Shown in pieces: positions 63,398-64,000 of a stretch of DNA of 64,000 bases; position 1 is the stretch's first letter, and every line of letters begins with the position of its first letter. The stretch covers positions 62,001 through 126,000 of the forward strand of contig NZ_RQVJ01000001.1 of assembly GCF_003999875.1 (NCBI RefSeq), in the 5' to 3' direction. The notes beneath the pieces were generated by a model, which worked only from the letters and a program-made list of their open reading frames with translations, was not told where the DNA came from and made no database searches. Origin of the DNA: Veillonella sp. 3310. GTDB lineage: Bacteria; Bacillota; Negativicutes; Veillonellales; Veillonellaceae. The translations under genes and the position numbers were made by a program.

Positions 63398-64000
63398 ATG
63401 GAAGCATTAGACTCTATTGAGACACAGGTATTGACTCCTGATGATGTGGAACTAGCGGGTACTTTGCTCCGAGTAGGAGATTTGGTGGCCATACCTACGG
63501 AGACGGTGTATGGCTTAGGAGCTAATGGGCTGGCAGCGGATGCGATGGATCGAATTTATGCAGCCAAGGGAAGGCCTTCTGACAATCCATTAATCTTACA
63601 TGTATGCGACCAGTCTATGGTACATCGTTTAGTACGACATATCACTCCTTTAGAGCAAACCTTAATGGATACCTTTTGGCCAGGGCCATTGACGATCACC
63701 TTTGAAAAGTCTGCGCTAGTGCCAGAACGAGCGACTGGTGGACTTTCACGGGTGGCACTACGATGTCCAGCCCACGAAGTATGTCGTGAGATGATACGCA
63801 TTGCTGGTGTACCTATTGCAGCACCAAGTGCCAATCGCTCAGGACGACCAAGTCCGACTACGGCAGAAGCTGTCCTACACGATATGAAAGGACGCATTCA
63901 TGCTGTACTAGATGCAGGCCCCTGTGAAATTGGTGTAGAATCTACAGTAGTACAAGTAGAAGATGATACGGTAATTATCCTACGCCCCGGCGGTGTGACA
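63398..64000 (+). CDS. tsaC: L-threonylcarbamoyladenylate synthase, partial
   Basis: This enzyme starts synthesis of the t6A modification of tRNA at A37. The first 201 residues are seen, open at the window edge. Motifs: VAIPTETVYGLGANGLAADAM near residue 32, AAKGRPSDNPLILHV near 55, APSANRSGRPSPTTAEAV near 147. The ATG at 63398 has AAAGGAGG six bases upstream. Whether the C-terminal Sua5 domain follows cannot be seen. Confidence 0.95.
   Translation, partial: MEALDSIETQVLTPDDVELAGTLLRVGDLVAIPTETVYGLGANGLAADAMDRIYAAKGRPSDNPLILHVCDQSMVHRLVRHITPLEQTLMDTFWPGPLTITFEKSALVPERATGGLSRVALRCPAHEVCREMIRIAGVPIAAPSANRSGRPSPTTAEAVLHDMKGRIHAVLDAGPCEIGVESTVVQVEDDTVIILRPGGVT

Overview
The window is a gene-dense chromosomal segment of a low-GC, diderm Firmicute, most likely Veillonella or a close relative in the Negativicutes. 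The evidence is a set of Firmicute-type neighbourhoods (radA-yacL-ispD/F-gltX-cysS-mrnC-rlmB-yacP; priA-def-fmt-DUF116-rsmB-rlmN-prpC-prkC-rsgA-rpe; rpmE-DUF1385-prfA-prmC-tsaC), an IspH-ribosomal protein S1 fusion, a PASTA-domain kinase, and a secretin, which implies an outer membrane. I infer the genus from family knowledge; no search was run. Almost every gene is on the + strand. Only rpsT and the DUF896-thrE pair are on the - strand. I saw no tRNA, rRNA, insertion sequence, prophage or CRISPR array.

Layout. 1-4.6 kb: end of an rRNA pseudouridine synthase gene, an HI0933-type flavoprotein, cmk, plsC and the ispH-rpsA fusion, closed by a strong terminator. 4.7-9.3 kb: der, plsY, gpsA, rsmD, coaD and a coiled-coil protein. 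9.4-12.8 kb: a GNAT acetyltransferase, coaBC, and metK under a SAM-I riboswitch. 13-25.9 kb: one long, tightly packed housekeeping operon from priA to nnr. 25.9-33.2 kb: a mixed group with a ComEC-like lipoprotein, a quinone reductase-like flavoprotein, two sugar-nucleotide epimerases, a nucleoid-associated protein, YbaK, RNase H and pgi. 33.2-35.3 kb: a two-gene pilus/secretion pair (PilP/GspC-like protein and a short secretin). 35.3-46.5 kb: glyA, upp, then the radA-to-yacP cluster, in which ispD and ispF are fused and cysE is absent between gltX and cysS. 46.5-57.3 kb: rpsT, polA, coaE, a lytic transglycosylase, an ABC-F ATPase, GluQ-RS, a CoA-binding protein, thioredoxin and a serine/threonine exporter. 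57.4-64 kb: nth with two unusual partners, then rpmE, DUF1385, prfA, prmC and a tsaC gene cut by the window edge.

Most of the content is core information processing and precursor supply: translation (S1, S20, L31, prfA, prmC, fmt, def, gltX, cysS), rRNA modification (rsmB, rsmD, rlmN, rlmB), CoA synthesis (coaBC, coaD, coaE), isoprenoids (ispH, ispDF), phospholipids (plsC, plsY, gpsA) and DNA repair (polA, priA, radA, nth).

The parts least explained by known genes are: (a) a roughly 730-base gap between mrnC and rlmB holding three related long-hairpin repeats; (b) a possible small RNA locus between yacP and rpsT; (c) a three-gene operon of nth, a 500-residue protein that looks like a decayed adenine methyltransferase, and a PC4/YdbC-like single-strand DNA-binding protein; (d) a perfect ribosome binding sequence and in-frame ATG inside ispH-rpsA that could release free S1; (e) a terminator-shaped hairpin inside the start of the PilP-like gene. 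None of these is shown to be a new system; each is a testable observation.
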